Positions 23,897 through 35,076 of a stretch of DNA of 64,000 bases are shown here, piece by piece (the stretch's first letter is position 1; the number at the start of each line of letters is the position of its first letter). The translations under genes were made by a program, and so were the position numbers. Below the pieces are notes generated by a model that searched no databases, was not told where the DNA came from, and saw only the letters and a program-made list of their open reading frames with translations. Origin of the DNA: Paramarasmius palmivorus (Eukaryota > Basidiomycota > Agaricomycetes > Agaricales > Marasmiaceae); contig JAYKXP010000002.1 in assembly GCA_037176845.1 (NCBI GenBank), positions 186,001-250,000 on the forward strand, written 5' to 3'.

Positions 23897-25778
23897 TGTG
23901 AAGAAGGAGGGAGGGATGGGCGAGGCTGATAGTGGAGATAGCGTCAGCCTGAGCGAGAGCGAGAGGAATTTATAGGCTGACTCACGCGCCGTACATCGGT
24001 ATTAAAATCACGATTTGGCCGACGATGGGACCTTCATCCGAGACGTGATGAATTATCACCAGATCTCCGGTTGGACAGACATGTTGACACGGTCCCTAGA
24101 TTAGTACGCTTCTGCTCCATGAGGAACCAGTGACCGACACCGCTTTGGCCACAGCAAGAAATAAGCACTAAAGATAAAGAAATAAGCATACCGCAAATGC
24201 AGAAGGTAAATTGTCCAGTGCTCACCGAATACAAACACCCGTTCCGTTCGGATGAGGCTCCACTAGGACTTACCCCGCTCTGTGGACGACTAAAAGCGTC
24301 GGTATTTGTTCACATGCGATCTCTTCTCACACTCTAGCCCAGGTGTTTTGAGTTTGAGATCCTTAGCTTGGAAGAGGACGTACATAGGACAGACGAAATG
24401 ATTACTCACTCAAGATGGCTATCAATCAAGATCGTGATGTCCGAACTACTTATGATATCAACTGGGCTGCGCAGACTGAGAATCAATAGGGGATATCAAG
24501 TGATTCAAAGATTTTCTTACCTTTGATTGAATGTACAGTCTCGGTACGGTCTATTGTGGTGATGAGCGTCTCATGGCAGGTACCGCTGTGGCGTGCCCTG
24601 AGCTCGGAAGTACAACTCACCGAAAGTATAAGAACAAACGAAGACAATAGCTGCCACTGGACGTCGAAAATAAGGTACCTTGAGGTACCTTCTGAGTACC
24701 TCAATGTCACAGATGAACGAATCGTCAATCTTGGCAAATTTATGTCTTATTTTCCCAGCCGTGACATGTTAAATAGACAGCGCTTATATTCTCCGCGTTT
24801 TCCGCTCGGCTTCCTAAGCAGGCGTTAGTGTCGTTCCGGTGAAACTAGACTGATCAGGGATACCTTTTCCATGTTTCTGTTTATGTTGTAACGTAACATG
24901 GTATTCGAAAGAAGTTGAAGGAACGAACAGATTTAGGCCAGCGTTCGAACTGCAATTGACGCTATCATTGAAGGACCGGAAACGGTACCTGCGGTATATA
25001 TATCAACATTATGCCCAGACCACTTGAAAGGCAGACTGACGAAACGATTGGAAGCGCCCGAAGGAGACACCCTGGACTGGGACTTCGCGTTCACAGCATG
25101 TTTCCATGATGGATTGCAATGGATGTAAGTGATGCGCTTGAGGCGCACATGGAGCAACTGCTAATTCCATGAAACGCCGTCATATAAGCTTTGAGAAGAA
25201 TCCACAACTTACATGCCTTATTCTAGGTCGTAAGTACGTGCGTGTCTTCATAGACAATTGAATAGACACGAAGCCCAAGAATTCTAGAGCATTAGTGCTG
25301 AGTAAGTAAGGATTTTATACGAACAAAAACGTAGAAGGCATACTCACCACTCCAAGTCTTGTCCTCTATTACTGTTGCATGTGGACCAATAGCTTCGAGA
25401 AGATGGTCCATATAGGGATCAATGTCAACGATGTAGTGCGAGAGCCCGCCCTCATATCGGCTCGACCAACAGCAAAAGCACTGATTTCGTGATACCATCA
25501 GCTGAATGCATATGGTGGTATATGATTTCGATGGGACTTACATCGGCATTCCAAGGAATGCGAGGTGTAATGAACGTTAATGGACTCTGGAAGAAGGCCG
25601 TCCAATAGAGCTTACGAGATAACCAACGAATTCAGGGCGAACTTAGGTAGTCTTAGGCAAGTCGCGGGGGGGTTGCAGCGCACCCATTTCTTACCTAATA
25701 TATGTACCTGTTTGTATCGCCTTTGGGTGTATAGCCACCATCCAATTTTGTACTTCCGCGTCCATCTGCCATTTTCCG
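23897..25778. other. Gene-poor region with isolated exon-like fragments
   Basis: Two stretches look like leftover exons. On the plus strand, after a tttag acceptor near 24936, an open frame reads ASVRTAIDAIIEGPETVPAV and continues to a GTAAGT donor near 25118, including DTLDWDFAFTACFHDGLQW. On the minus strand, 25498-25350 contains HYIVDIDPYMDHLLEAIGP before a gtgagt donor. I cannot identify either, and no complete model joins them. A short palindrome ggtaccttgaggtacc lies near 24675. Confidence 0.35.
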
Positions 25779-26213
25779 ATGACCGTAAAGCTCGATTTCC
25801 GATCTTCTGAAGGCCTCAAAGTCATCGACTCGATTGTGAAGAAGCGTATCCCTCAATGGAAGGACGGTTTGAAGCCGCATCAAAGAGAACCAATTGCCGA
25901 AATTCTTGATCTGATGCAGGTGATGTACATTACTGGTACTGGTGACGGAAAATCGGCTCTATTCATCGTTCCCATCCTTGTCCACCTGGAGATCAGCCAA
26001 AACACTCGGAAATACCCTCAGTTCAACGTTCCGATCAAGAAGAAGCCAGTCGGGATTGTGATAGCACCCACCAAAGGCCTCGCAAATAACATTGTATGAT
26101 TCCTAGCATTTCGCTCTTCTCTGACTGGAATACCGCACTCAGGTGAAGGAATCTGCCAAGTTCGGTATCAAGGCATTTGCATTCACCCAACAGAACATCT
26201 CAGCCGCTCGCTA
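25779..26213 (+). pseudogene. Truncated RecQ-type DEAD/DEAH helicase fragment
   Basis: Two short exons joined by a 48-nt intron (26095-26142) give the N-terminal part of a RecQ-like helicase: WKDGLKPHQREPIAEIL (Q-motif region), MYITGTGDGKSALFIVP (Walker A variant with GDGKS), VGIVIAPTKGLANNIV (motif Ia) and FGIKAFAFTQQNISAA, then a stop at 26211-26213. Motifs II-VI are absent. Dispersed RecQ-like helicase genes and fragments are common in Agaricomycete genomes, some in subtelomeric or transposon contexts. This is either a dead fragment or the left-over of a larger element; the minus-strand Ser/Pro-rich frame begins where it stops. Confidence 0.68.
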
Positions 26214-26723
26214 AGGCTCTGGTACACTACCAAGAGTCGGTATCTCCCTTTGATCTTCATTCTCTCCATCTCTGTGTGAGTTTTGGGAGCTGGGTTGAGG
26301 GATTGGAAGCTGCTGAATGGTCGGAGTGATGGGTGTAGGAAGACTGTTGTATTGTAATGTGATGGGAGTGACACCGTGCGTTGGAGTGGTTAAACCTGCA
26401 AAATGTGATGACGATGACATGGCAGGAATGTTCGGAAATGGTGTCGTCAAGATATTCCGGGTAATAGGCCGTCCTCGTTGACCTGTTCTCTGCACAGTGG
26501 ATGTGCTACCGGTTGGCTGAAAAGCGCGGCTCAAGGGTGTGAGATGAGGAATGTGTGGGACTGGAGGTGGTATATTCTTTGTTACTCGTCTGCCTCGGCC
26601 TCTAGATGGTACAGCTGGTGGATCAAGGATAGGAACATCAGTTGAATTGGATGAGGCCGAGTGCGTGGGTGTGAAGGTGCTTGGTAGCGTATTACGTCGC
26701 GGTAGGCTCTCAGAAGGATTCAT
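26211..26723 (-). CDS. Hypothetical Ser/Thr/Pro-rich protein, doubtful
   Basis: An intact 170-codon frame starting MNPSESLPRR. It is low-complexity, rich in Pro, Ser, Thr and Arg, with two related boxes RGRGRRVTKNIPPPVPHIP and RGRPITRNILTTPFPNIP about 44 residues apart. No domain was recognised. The internal repeat argues mildly for coding, and its abutment to the truncated helicase suggests both belong to a decayed element. Confidence 0.35.
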   Translation of the reverse strand: MNPSESLPRRNTLPSTFTPTHSASSNSTDVPILDPPAVPSRGRGRRVTKNIPPPVPHIPHLTPLSRAFQPTGSTSTVQRTGQRGRPITRNILTTPFPNIPAMSSSSHFAGLTTPTHGVTPITLQYNSLPTPITPTIQQLPIPQPSSQNSHRDGENEDQREIPTLGSVPEP

Positions 26724-27047
26724 GGCACTCGGGTATTGAGTTAATATCGAAATTGAACTGACCGACGCGAATCTCCTGGTGCAGTCGCGTCGTACAGGTG
26801 AGAGTCGGGAACGAGAAGCAAAATTTTCGCTCGGCGCTTAGCTCACACGTGAGGAATTATTAGGTAATAATGGCGTGCGCTGCAAGACCCCCGACAAAAG
26901 TAACAGACGTTGTAGAACCGTACATGCTCGTCATCGTCACGGTATACATAAGTCTGTCTACGAGAGACTAGAACTTAGGGGTATCCCTGCTTCGTAGCGC
27001 GTTCTGGCGGACGTAGAACGCCACTTCGATAGGCAGTGATGACTTCC
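26724..27047. other. Intergenic, nothing recognised
   Basis: A short non-coding stretch between the Ser/Pro-rich frame and the 3' end of the HD-domain gene. Confidence 0.3.
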
Positions 27048-28548
27048 CTAGGGTTTTTGGAACACCTTAGGAATGGTCACTTGAGCAATTATAGTGCGAA
27101 GAAATGGGGAACCTACCGAACGGCAAGCAGGTTCCATTGGTTTTCTCCAATAGAGAACCGGAGGAACAAAGTTTGTGACAGCACATTCATGAAACAGCGA
27201 ACGTTTAGAGAGGTCAAATGCACAAGATAGCACTTGACTTCGATGGGAGAAACCGGCGACGGATCTCATGGTCGCCGAAGGAATGCTCTGCATTCGAAGA
27301 CGATTTGGAATAGACCAAAATCTATTGATCCATTTCCGACGGATCGACTCTATTGACAGGAAACATTCGTTCTCGCTCTTGCAGTAGACTTCACCCCACT
27401 CTTTCACCTCTGGATGGCGTAGCCTGGGAAGAGCGGCACTATCAAAGAAAGGCTGTAACGATTTTGCCCCAAGGTCTCTCTCGTACTCTAGGGCTGTCGT
27501 AGTGCCAGTTAGATGGCAATCAATTGTGGACGTTAAGTCATCGTACCTTGGGTAGCCATCTCAAATTTGTCTAGGTCTGAGAGATGGGTCAGAGGAGATG
27601 GGCTCAAAGACAAGATTGAAAGCCCCCACCCTTCACAAAACGCGCCTCGGAGGTTTCTCCGGCTTCGTATTCCTAGGGACATTCTCTAAGAGGCTATGTG
27701 TCAAAAACACGGAAATGACCTACTTTGTAGAGAGCTTCAATCCTCTGAGCTGCTGGAGAATTATGTAGCATTTCGTGGACAAAACTATGCATGGCCTCCT
27801 GTGTTGTGTCTATTAGATACGATGCGTCGCCCGCCAGGAACATTGTAACGATACCTGTTCCATGCGATGTTTTTCGGCTTTGCTGATGCCTTCGTACGGT
27901 GCGATGTCCCCCACTGATCGAATTATATCAATATGCAGATGAAAGAACGTTCACGAAGACTCACCTTGAGCCTCAGCCAAGTCATGCACCACACACATCA
28001 TAACACATCTGGTTCACAACTCGCCATATAGCGTTCGGTCGACAACATGAATGGATGTACTTACTTCGCAATATCGAGCTGTGTATCCGAAGAGCACAGT
28101 GCTAGAACCGACATTCTATACATGTGGTCGGATATGCTAAGAATCCTTGAGCAAAAACAGAAACCGAGCGTTCCATGACTCCAACCTTTCAGCGTTCGGG
28201 ATCTAAAACATCAGACCACGCAACTCAACAGATATAAGGACAGGCTTACATTATTCCTGACCCAACCGGTGCGTTTCTGCGTCTACATCGCGTTCAAAGT
28301 GAGGATCGCCTATCAGTATCCGCGGATTCGAGCTGGCGACTGACTTTCAACCGTTCGAGGATGTGAAAGAAGGCAAGGCGATCAACCCCCGTATCTCCGG
28401 TGCTCTTGTAAAGGGGCGGAAATGTTCTCTGAGGCTCCGAGTTGCCAGTCATGTTGAGTAAATGTCGACGACGGGAAAGAAGAAAAGACCTGAAAAGACC
28501 AGGCCGCGGGAACGATTTCTTGATTAGATCAGCCAATCTCCTCGCCAT
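27048..28548 (-). CDS. HD-domain 5'-deoxynucleotidase, HDDC2 / YfbR-like
   Basis: A many-exon gene. After the first exon (to LERLK) come TQKRTGWVRNN, IPNAES, ISDHMYRMSVLALCSSDTQL, CVMMCVVHDLAEAQVGDIAP, EKHRMEQ, EARFVKDLDKFEMATQ and ALEYERDLGAKSLQPFF. The HD metal site is clear: SDHMYRM, the HD pair in VVHDLAEA and the distal Asp in KDLDKFEM. Members dephosphorylate deoxynucleoside 5'-monophosphates. The first 32 residues from 28548 are Arg/Ser/Leu-rich without acids after the start (KKSFPRPGLFRSFLLSRRR), like a mitochondrial presequence; a second ATG at 28452 (MTGNSEPQRT) would give the usual cytosolic form. The 3' end is uncertain: the frame after HPEVKEWGE runs open to 27048 but does not look conserved beyond about 27300. 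Confidence 0.82.
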
Positions 28549-28603
28549 GATATATTTTTCTTCCTCTCAGTTCTTCCTTCTTCGAACATCATATTCTACC
28601 AGA
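28549..28603. promoter_or_regulatory. Very short bidirectional promoter, HDDC2-like / HGH1
   Basis: Only 55 bp separate the divergent start codons at 28548 and 28604, or 151 bp if the HD gene starts at 28452. The plus strand here is pyrimidine-rich (ttcttccttcttcg), as in fungal core promoters. Confidence 0.5.
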
Positions 28604-30350
28604 ATGGAGGCCCAGCTGAAGGAGGTGAAAACGATCAGCGGGATCATGGAACGAATACTGACAATTTTACCTTCAGTTATTACCATTCCTACGCGACAAG
28701 AATCCCCAAGTTAGACAACTTGCTCTCGAGAATCTCGTACCCCATACACCAAAAGAAGCGCCTCTTAGGAAGATTTTTTTCTCGGGCCAATCAAGCGGTG
28801 GATTACAAAGGCCTGCGAGAACGATGTTATTAGAGACTTGAAACTTTTGTGCAGAGATCAGTTGGTGAGTGTTAACTTTTCATTTTGATTTTCAGCTACT
28901 AATATGTCCTCAGGCTATCGCTCATGATGCATTCAAGGCTTTGGTGAACCTATCAGACGCGCCTATACTGGTATCTTCCCTATCAGAGCCGTCGTTCTTG
29001 AACTTCCTTATTTCATACATCATAGTGAGTTGTACCAGTCATTCACTATCTGTACTTTAAACATGTTTAGTTCTCGTTCAGAATCCTCAATCCATCCTCG
29101 CTGATCTGGCGTCGATGCTCTTATCCAATCTCACCGCATCATCAAGCGCATGTGCAACTCTCCTCAGCATGAAAGTTCTATTGTCGTGAACGAAAAACTT
29201 CCAAGTGGATTCTATGCTACCGAGTCACGATCAGGTTCTTGTACTGCCCCAGTACCGTTCCCGGGCGGTGACGAACGTGAAGTGTTGGCACTCCCGCTAT
29301 TGCTAGATGCATTCGCCCAAGGCGCACAGATTGACGAGATTCAGGATCTTTCAAAGAGACCCAGGAAAGCCACTCTTCATTTCTTGGGGAGCGTGTTTGG
29401 AAACTTGACTTCAGTGAGTATTTCAGTAGCATGATGACCCAAATCATTGATACTATTTGGAATCCTAGTCTCCCGCAGGACGCGAGTTTTTCCTCACGCC
29501 AAGACCATCGGACCCCATAGCCGCAAATTCAGATCTAGAGTATCCTCTTGCGAAGATTGTTTCGTTTACAGAACACAAGAACACCATCAGAAGAGGCGGA
29601 GTCGCCTCAACGATCAAGTAGTAATCGTTTTCATTATCAGATGGATCATGCCAACTGATCTAGAGGCTAACAGGAACTGTTCATTCAATGCCAGGGCACA
29701 TAAAGCTATATTGTCCCCTGAAACCGAGCGGGTAGCGGTATCACCATCGAAAGTCACAGCACCCGGCATCGGTGCGCTGCCATACATTCTTCTGCCTCTT
29801 GCTGGGCCGGAAGAGTTCGATCTTGAGGTTTGGCCTTCCTGTCGTCTCCTTTTTGACCGACTAACGTTTTGATCTCATCTCAGGACCAAGAAAAACTGCA
29901 TCCGTCACTTCAGCTTCTTCCACCAGACAAGACGCGCGAGCCAGACTCAGCCTTGCGGTTGACATTTGTAGAAACTCTGCTACTCCTCTCGCACACGCGG
30001 TGGGGCCGGGATTTCCTTCGAGCAAATGGTGTGTATGAAATTATTCGTGCCGCACATGAAGCCGAAACAGTCGATAAAGTTAGTATAGTCATTTATCTTC
30101 CGCAGTGCGATTCCTGACGACGTTGCAGATTTCTGAGCATTTGGAACGCCTGGTCATGCTCATCAAGGGAGACGAACCTGCTCAAGGTCCCACAGAAGAG
30201 GAGGAGTTCGAACTCGCCACGAGTAGGAATAGACTAGAGTTGGAAGATAATCCATCTTCACAGGCGACTGCTGATGAAGAAGATGGGCCTAGCATAGGTT
30301 CTCTGGTAGCTGATGATGATGATGATGATGACCGAATCGAGGAGGTATAG
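28604..30350 (+). CDS. HGH1: HGH1, eEF2 folding / biogenesis factor (ARM-repeat protein)
   Basis: HGH1 recruits the TRiC chaperonin to fold elongation factor 2. The order is MEAQLKE-LLPFLRDKNPQV, RDLKLLCRDQLAIAHDAF, KALVNLSDAPILVSSLSEP, YII-NPQSILADLASM, LPLLLDAFAQG, RPRKATLHFLGSVFGNLTS, PAGREFFLTPR, NTIRRGGVASTIK, IGALPYILLPLAGPEEF, LRLTFVETLLLLSHTRWGR and an acidic tail with six Asp in a row. About eight introns are needed. Two places lose frame: near 28770-28780, where either a base is missing in a T7 run or a 32-nt intron (gtaccc...cttag) is removed, and near 29172-29178 after LLSMK, where one base seems absent before SIVVNEKLPSG. The remainder is well conserved, so the gene is probably functional with assembly indels. 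Confidence 0.83.
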
Positions 30351-31807
30351 CCCACCTACTTGAGGCCGTTTGAGGGTGCGGTATAATGGCATTGTGAGGT
30401 GGCATCACTCCAGGTCCTCCGTGTATTGACTTATAATCCCATACCGCAGGTTCCAATATTAGAAACAAGCATGCAAATGTAATATTGATAGTTATTGCCA
30501 GCGAGTATGTGCCATTATTAGCTTGTCGCACATCACACTCTGTGAAAATCGTCGTCTGGGCCCTGCTGGTGAAATTCCAGGGATTGCTATACATGTAGCT
30601 ACCGATCTTAAATGGACTTTCCCCTGGCAATCCGACTCCGAACTGTACGTCCTTGTGTTTCCTAAGAATCACATCTGGACGTCTACTCATGCATCATCAC
30701 GATGGTGATCCTGCATTGTATTGTGGTTTGGCTTGAACTCACTTCTGTGCTTGATGGTCGTGAGTGTTAATACGTGTCTTTTGCAGATCAACACACCCTC
30801 GCGGTAAATATACCCGTCATCTATACGTGGACCGAGCAGACCACTACTCATCACTTTTGAGTTTTAAGTATAACCTGTGCCAGCTATTCTTTCTCGAGGC
30901 TCTGAGGCTCGGAACGCTGGACATTACCTGTCGTATCCGCATCATGATTCTGGTGGAGAATCTGCCGCAATGCCACGGTGACGCTTGCGTGCTTTGACGT
31001 CGTCCCCTTGTAACCAGGGTGTGACAAGCACGCATGCATGCAAGGAGTACCTCTTCGACAGAATCTGAACAAGACAAATGACAGGAGCGGGGATCATACC
31101 GCCAAGAGTTTCTCATTCAATGTAGGATCTATGTCCTAGATTCTTGGATGCAAGACGCTAATTCCCTTCCACAACTTACGCTGAGCAGTCATTCTTTGAC
31201 GATATCAGTACAAGAGCTACTCAAAGCAATCTCAAAAGTCTCATCGAGATTCGACAAGTCGACCTTGTGCACCACGGTGATTCCAATGCTTTTGATGGAT
31301 TCCAGATGTTCGGTTTGTAGTCTAAAACTCACACTCCAATGCTTGCCCCTTCCTCCTTCGTTTCCATGGATACCGACACCACTCACTCTACCCTCTACAG
31401 CTTTTTTGGAGTTCATTCGAACCTGCGCGATATTGGCGACTCTCTTATTCTTGATCGTCTAACAAAGATCACGGTATGCTCCACAGCAACCAGTTCCCAT
31501 CCATACATTTCAAAGCACCCTCTTGTCAAAAATAGGTATGATGGTGCCGCGTCAGAAGAACCCTGGATTTGCCCTGGATTATAAAAGAGCTTAAGGACTG
31601 ACCTGTATTCTCCCAACCGTGCTCTTGATTGTGCCGAGTCACTTCTTTTCTTTTGCATCGCTCTCTGTTCCTTCGTTCGATCGGTGATCGACTTTCTTTC
31701 CTAGGGTTTTCGCAGCGCATTCTCTACTCTTTCAACGACTTCTTTTCGAGTGCAGAGCACTAACCGTCTCCAATTCTTCATTGAACGTTCTTTCAATCCT
31801 TTTCGAC
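30351..31807. other. No supported gene
   Basis: Contains the 3' flank of HGH1 and unresolved open frames on both strands. A minus-strand frame (30690-30340) has a possible membrane segment, SLAITINITFACLFLILE, and another (31416-31189) reads KSIGITVVHKVDLSNL. I could not chain them into a gene or match a family. Confidence 0.35.
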
Positions 31808-33072
31808 ATGCAAATCAAGTACTCTCTCTTGCCCCTCCTAGCCTACATGGCAACCTCCACAGTCGCTCTCCCGCGCCCTATTGACTCTTCGTTAATGGTT
31901 CGAGGCAACGTACGTTGTGTTCTTGGTCGCACAGGGTCGTGTTTTGACGTGTTTTACAGAAGAATGCCGTTGCAGGTCAGGAAGGCGGAGTCATAGGCGC
32001 CGCTGGACAGGGTGCTGCCGGCCAAGAAAACGGAAACGCCAACGAGAACCAGGATGGTGGCGTCATCGTCCTCGGTGGTGAAGCTGCTGGCAATGGCACC
32101 GAAGTAAGGCCGTCGTATTGTTCCTAACATACTCAATACTCAACAACTCTTAGACCGGCGACAACACAGGCATCGAAGGTGCTGCCGGAAATGGCACAGC
32201 TACTGAAACTGGCGACAACACCGGTATTGAAGGTGGTGCCGCCGGAAACGGAACCGCGACCGAGACTGGTGACAATACTGGTATCGAGGGCGGCGCTGCC
32301 GGAAATGGCACAGCGACCGAGACTGGCGACAATACTGGCATTGAAGGTGGCGCTGCCGGAAACGAAACCGCTACTGGAAATGGCACTGCTACGGATACTG
32401 GTGCTCAGGGTGCAGTGACTGTTACTCAGACTGTTGCAGTGACTGTCGTGCGTAAATTTCTAACACTCGGTTCCATCCCACTCTAACTATGCGTACAGAC
32501 TGTGACCTCTGCTGCTGAGGCAACTGCAGCTGCTGGAAATGGCCGCGGACGAGGTCGTGGTGGTCGTGGACGGAAGGGCAACAACCAAGGCCAGGGTCAG
32601 GACCAGCAAGGTGCTGGCCAAGCAGGTCAACAAGGTGCCGGTGAGGCTGGTCAAGCTGGCCAGGCAGGTCAGGAAGGTCAGGCCGGTGAGGCTGGTCAAC
32701 AAGGTGCTGGTCAGGAAGGTCAAGCTGGTCAAGCTGGCCAGGCAGGTCAAGCCGGCGAGGCAGGTCAAGCTGGGCAACAAGGTGCTGGCAAAGCTGGTCA
32801 GGAAGGTGCTGGTCAAGCCGGCCAAGCAGGAGAGGCAGGTCAAGCAGAGACTGGTGCCGGGCAGGCTGGTGCGGAAACTGGTGCCCAGACTGGAGCTCAG
32901 CAAGCAGGAAAGCAAGGTCAAGCTGCCGGTGCCGCTGGTCAACAGGGAGGTGACTTGGACACCCTCAAGAAGGCTCTTGGTTTCCGGTATGTATGATATG
33001 CCCGTTCTGTTCGCTCTAGCGCTGACGAACCTGAGTAGTAACCGCCGCTCATTTTTGAACCGTCTTGATTAA
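31808..33072 (+). CDS. Secreted repetitive Gly/Ala/Gln-rich protein
   Basis: Five exons (31808-31909, 31960-32103, 32154-32447, 32499-32986, 33039-33072), all frame-consistent, encode about 353 residues. A signal peptide (MQIKYSLLPLLAYMATSTVA) is followed by a short spacer with LPRP and MVRG, then three low-complexity blocks: four near-identical copies of an 18-19 residue unit around TGDNTGIEGGAAGNGTATE; a short RGRGRGGRGRKG patch; and about 40 GQ/AGQ/EAG units. The tail is LKKALGFR-NRRSFLNRLD. Perfect GTATGT at 32987 supports the last intron; without it the reading stops at 32996. Asn-Gly-Thr sites in each repeat could be N-glycosylated. It may be a cell-wall, matrix or secreted-effector type protein. 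No enzymatic domain. Confidence 0.78.
32154..32390 (+). repeat. In-gene tandem repeats, 54-57 bp unit
   Basis: Four consecutive units encode T-G-D-N-T-G-I-E-G-(G)-A-A-G-N-(G/E)-T-A-T-(E/G). Many synonymous differences between units show that the protein, not just the DNA, is conserved. Confidence 0.8.
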
Positions 33073-33313
33073 GGGTGAAAAGGTGATTCAGAGACGGACC
33101 GAATGTAGCTACGAACCTCTTTATTGTATTTTCTCATACTTGGAACACCACTGTACTGTACGGAGCGAGGCTCTAGATTAGTTGACACTTGGCGTTGGCA
33201 CAATCAATTTCTTTTGGCACTAAACCTTCGTGAGACCCGAGATGCATCAAAAGGATGGAGGTCGAAAGTTGTGTTACCGAGTGTAGTTCAGTTGTCTTCT
33301 GTCAAGTGTCTTC

Positions 33314-34952
33314 ATGAAGGGGACTAGCAACCTGACTTGTCTACCCAGTGAGGTGCTCTTCCTTATACTGCATCACCTCGATCTTTACCAGGTAATTCTA
33401 CTGAGGCAGGTAGGGACTGGAATTACTGCCAACCTGTCTGCTAAGCTCAGAAGCTTGATAGACCTGCACCCGTCTGGCAGATATCACAAAGGACAAGTCC
33501 GTTTGGCTCTCTCTTCTCCACTCTCAAAGAATCAGCCTGCCCCTTCGAATTGAGGGCGACTATGTGGACCTACCGGCTGATTCATTAGAAGAAATCGTAA
33601 CGTCCAACCAATTGGTCGACGACCTTTGGTTAGTTCCTCGAGACGATAACTCTTTCACTCAGCTTCCAACGATACGGAGGAGATTATCTGGTTGGTTTGG
33701 AGATATTCATGGACCGATGGGTTTTGGGGATCTACGGAGATGGACACTTGAGTATCTGGGATTTGGACTCGCAAAGATGCAGGAACTATCACGATGGGAC
33801 AGGGGAAGAGAAGTGTTCATCGCACATCGCTCAGCTAGACGAGGGAAATTGTACAGTGACATTAGTCCTTACGGGAGTTCGTATGTGAGCCCTTCTTCCA
33901 CTCTTCAATGATAGCTGAATATTGAAAGGCAATCTGAAGGCCTCCAAGACCTCAAACGGCGTATTGCTACGAAATCCATCTTTCTGATTCGGAACCTCCA
34001 GCTTTGAAGACTCTATACACAATTTCGCTGTCTGCGACACGAATAGTGCGCCAGATCGACACCTCAAACCGCTACCTAGCCTTTTCTCAGCTATGTACCA
34101 TCGAGCTCATGCAATACGGCGATGATCCAAGTCAGAACCATAAGTGTGTGGTGCGCACCGGACTAGACAGTTTGGAGGAGATGGTACGTAAAAGGATGAC
34201 CATTTCGTTCATTAGCCTTACTCCTTCCCTTGCGAATAGTTCACAACTATCCACGCTATCCAATTTTGCCAACCGTATCTTCTAGTTTTGAAGACCAGAT
34301 CAGTGGAAGCACATCCCATTCCCTCCGACTTTCAACATACACCAACTCCATACCCCCTACCCACCCTGAGGCACCAATTTGAAGCGTACAACTTTCGTGA
34401 AATAAGCGTTGCTCCTGTCGAGCAGCAACATTCAACATCTTACATCGTCAAGTTCTTCGCTTCAGATGTCATACAAGGTCTTTTTTTCTTCACGGCACGA
34501 CTCACGATCGAACCAGACGCTGAACCAATGTTGGATGTGTGTTTGGAGTGCGTGTATCCAATGGCTCATGGAGTTGCGTATCGTCAGCCCTCAGATCCGA
34601 CACACGACCACGTACGCTCCCCGTTTTTCGTTAGCGCTTTCGCTCTGGGTACACAAGCCAAACGGGCGGTATGGATTGAGCGACGAAGAGGGAGCATGGA
34701 GAAGAGGATTGTTGCCTGTCGGCTCGCTACCAAGGACAGAGGCCAACATGTACCCGAGCTTTTGGAAGGACAAATCATATACAAGTTCAGGTCGTACGAC
34801 CTTAACGGTATGTATAGGTCATACGTTTATTATAAGTCGCGCTAATCACCAATATAGAGGATTTGATGCACTGTGCGCTCGCTGAAGTCGGCGGAAAGGT
34901 TGTTATAGGCAACCGGATGGGAAACGTATTTCTTTTGGATATTGGAGGATGA
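33314..34952 (+). CDS. F-box protein with beta-propeller-like C-terminal region
   Basis: The N-terminus TCLPSEVLFLILHHLDLYQV is an F-box, the Skp1-binding part of SCF ubiquitin ligases. Downstream come SVWLSLLHSQRISLPL, a typical F-box-protein helix, and strands resembling WD/propeller blades: DRWVLGIYGDGHLSIWDLDS, YEIHLSDSEPPALKTLYTIS, VEAHPIPSDFQHTP and EVGGKVVIGNRMGNVFLLDI before the stop at 34950-34952. Introns include GTATGTGAGC (33889) and GTATGTATAGG (34809). The frame changes near 33410-33490 and 33680-33700 are not explained by good splice sites, so either my exon model is wrong or one-base indels are present. Function beyond substrate recognition for ubiquitination cannot be given. 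Confidence 0.68.
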
Positions 34953-35076
34953 TACCAGACAATAAGTCGCTTTGGGACTATGGAACTCGCAACAAGATCA
35001 TGTATTTTACCTAGATTAGATGACCGTGGTGTTGTACAAGTAGACAAGAAAATGCAACACAGTCCTCAAGAAAACA

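Noticed and set aside
32487..32942. 151-codon minus-strand frame opposite the secreted repeat gene
   Set aside because: It is the antisense shadow of the GQ/AGQ repeats (Ser/Thr/Leu-rich by codon mirror) and has no splice or homology support.
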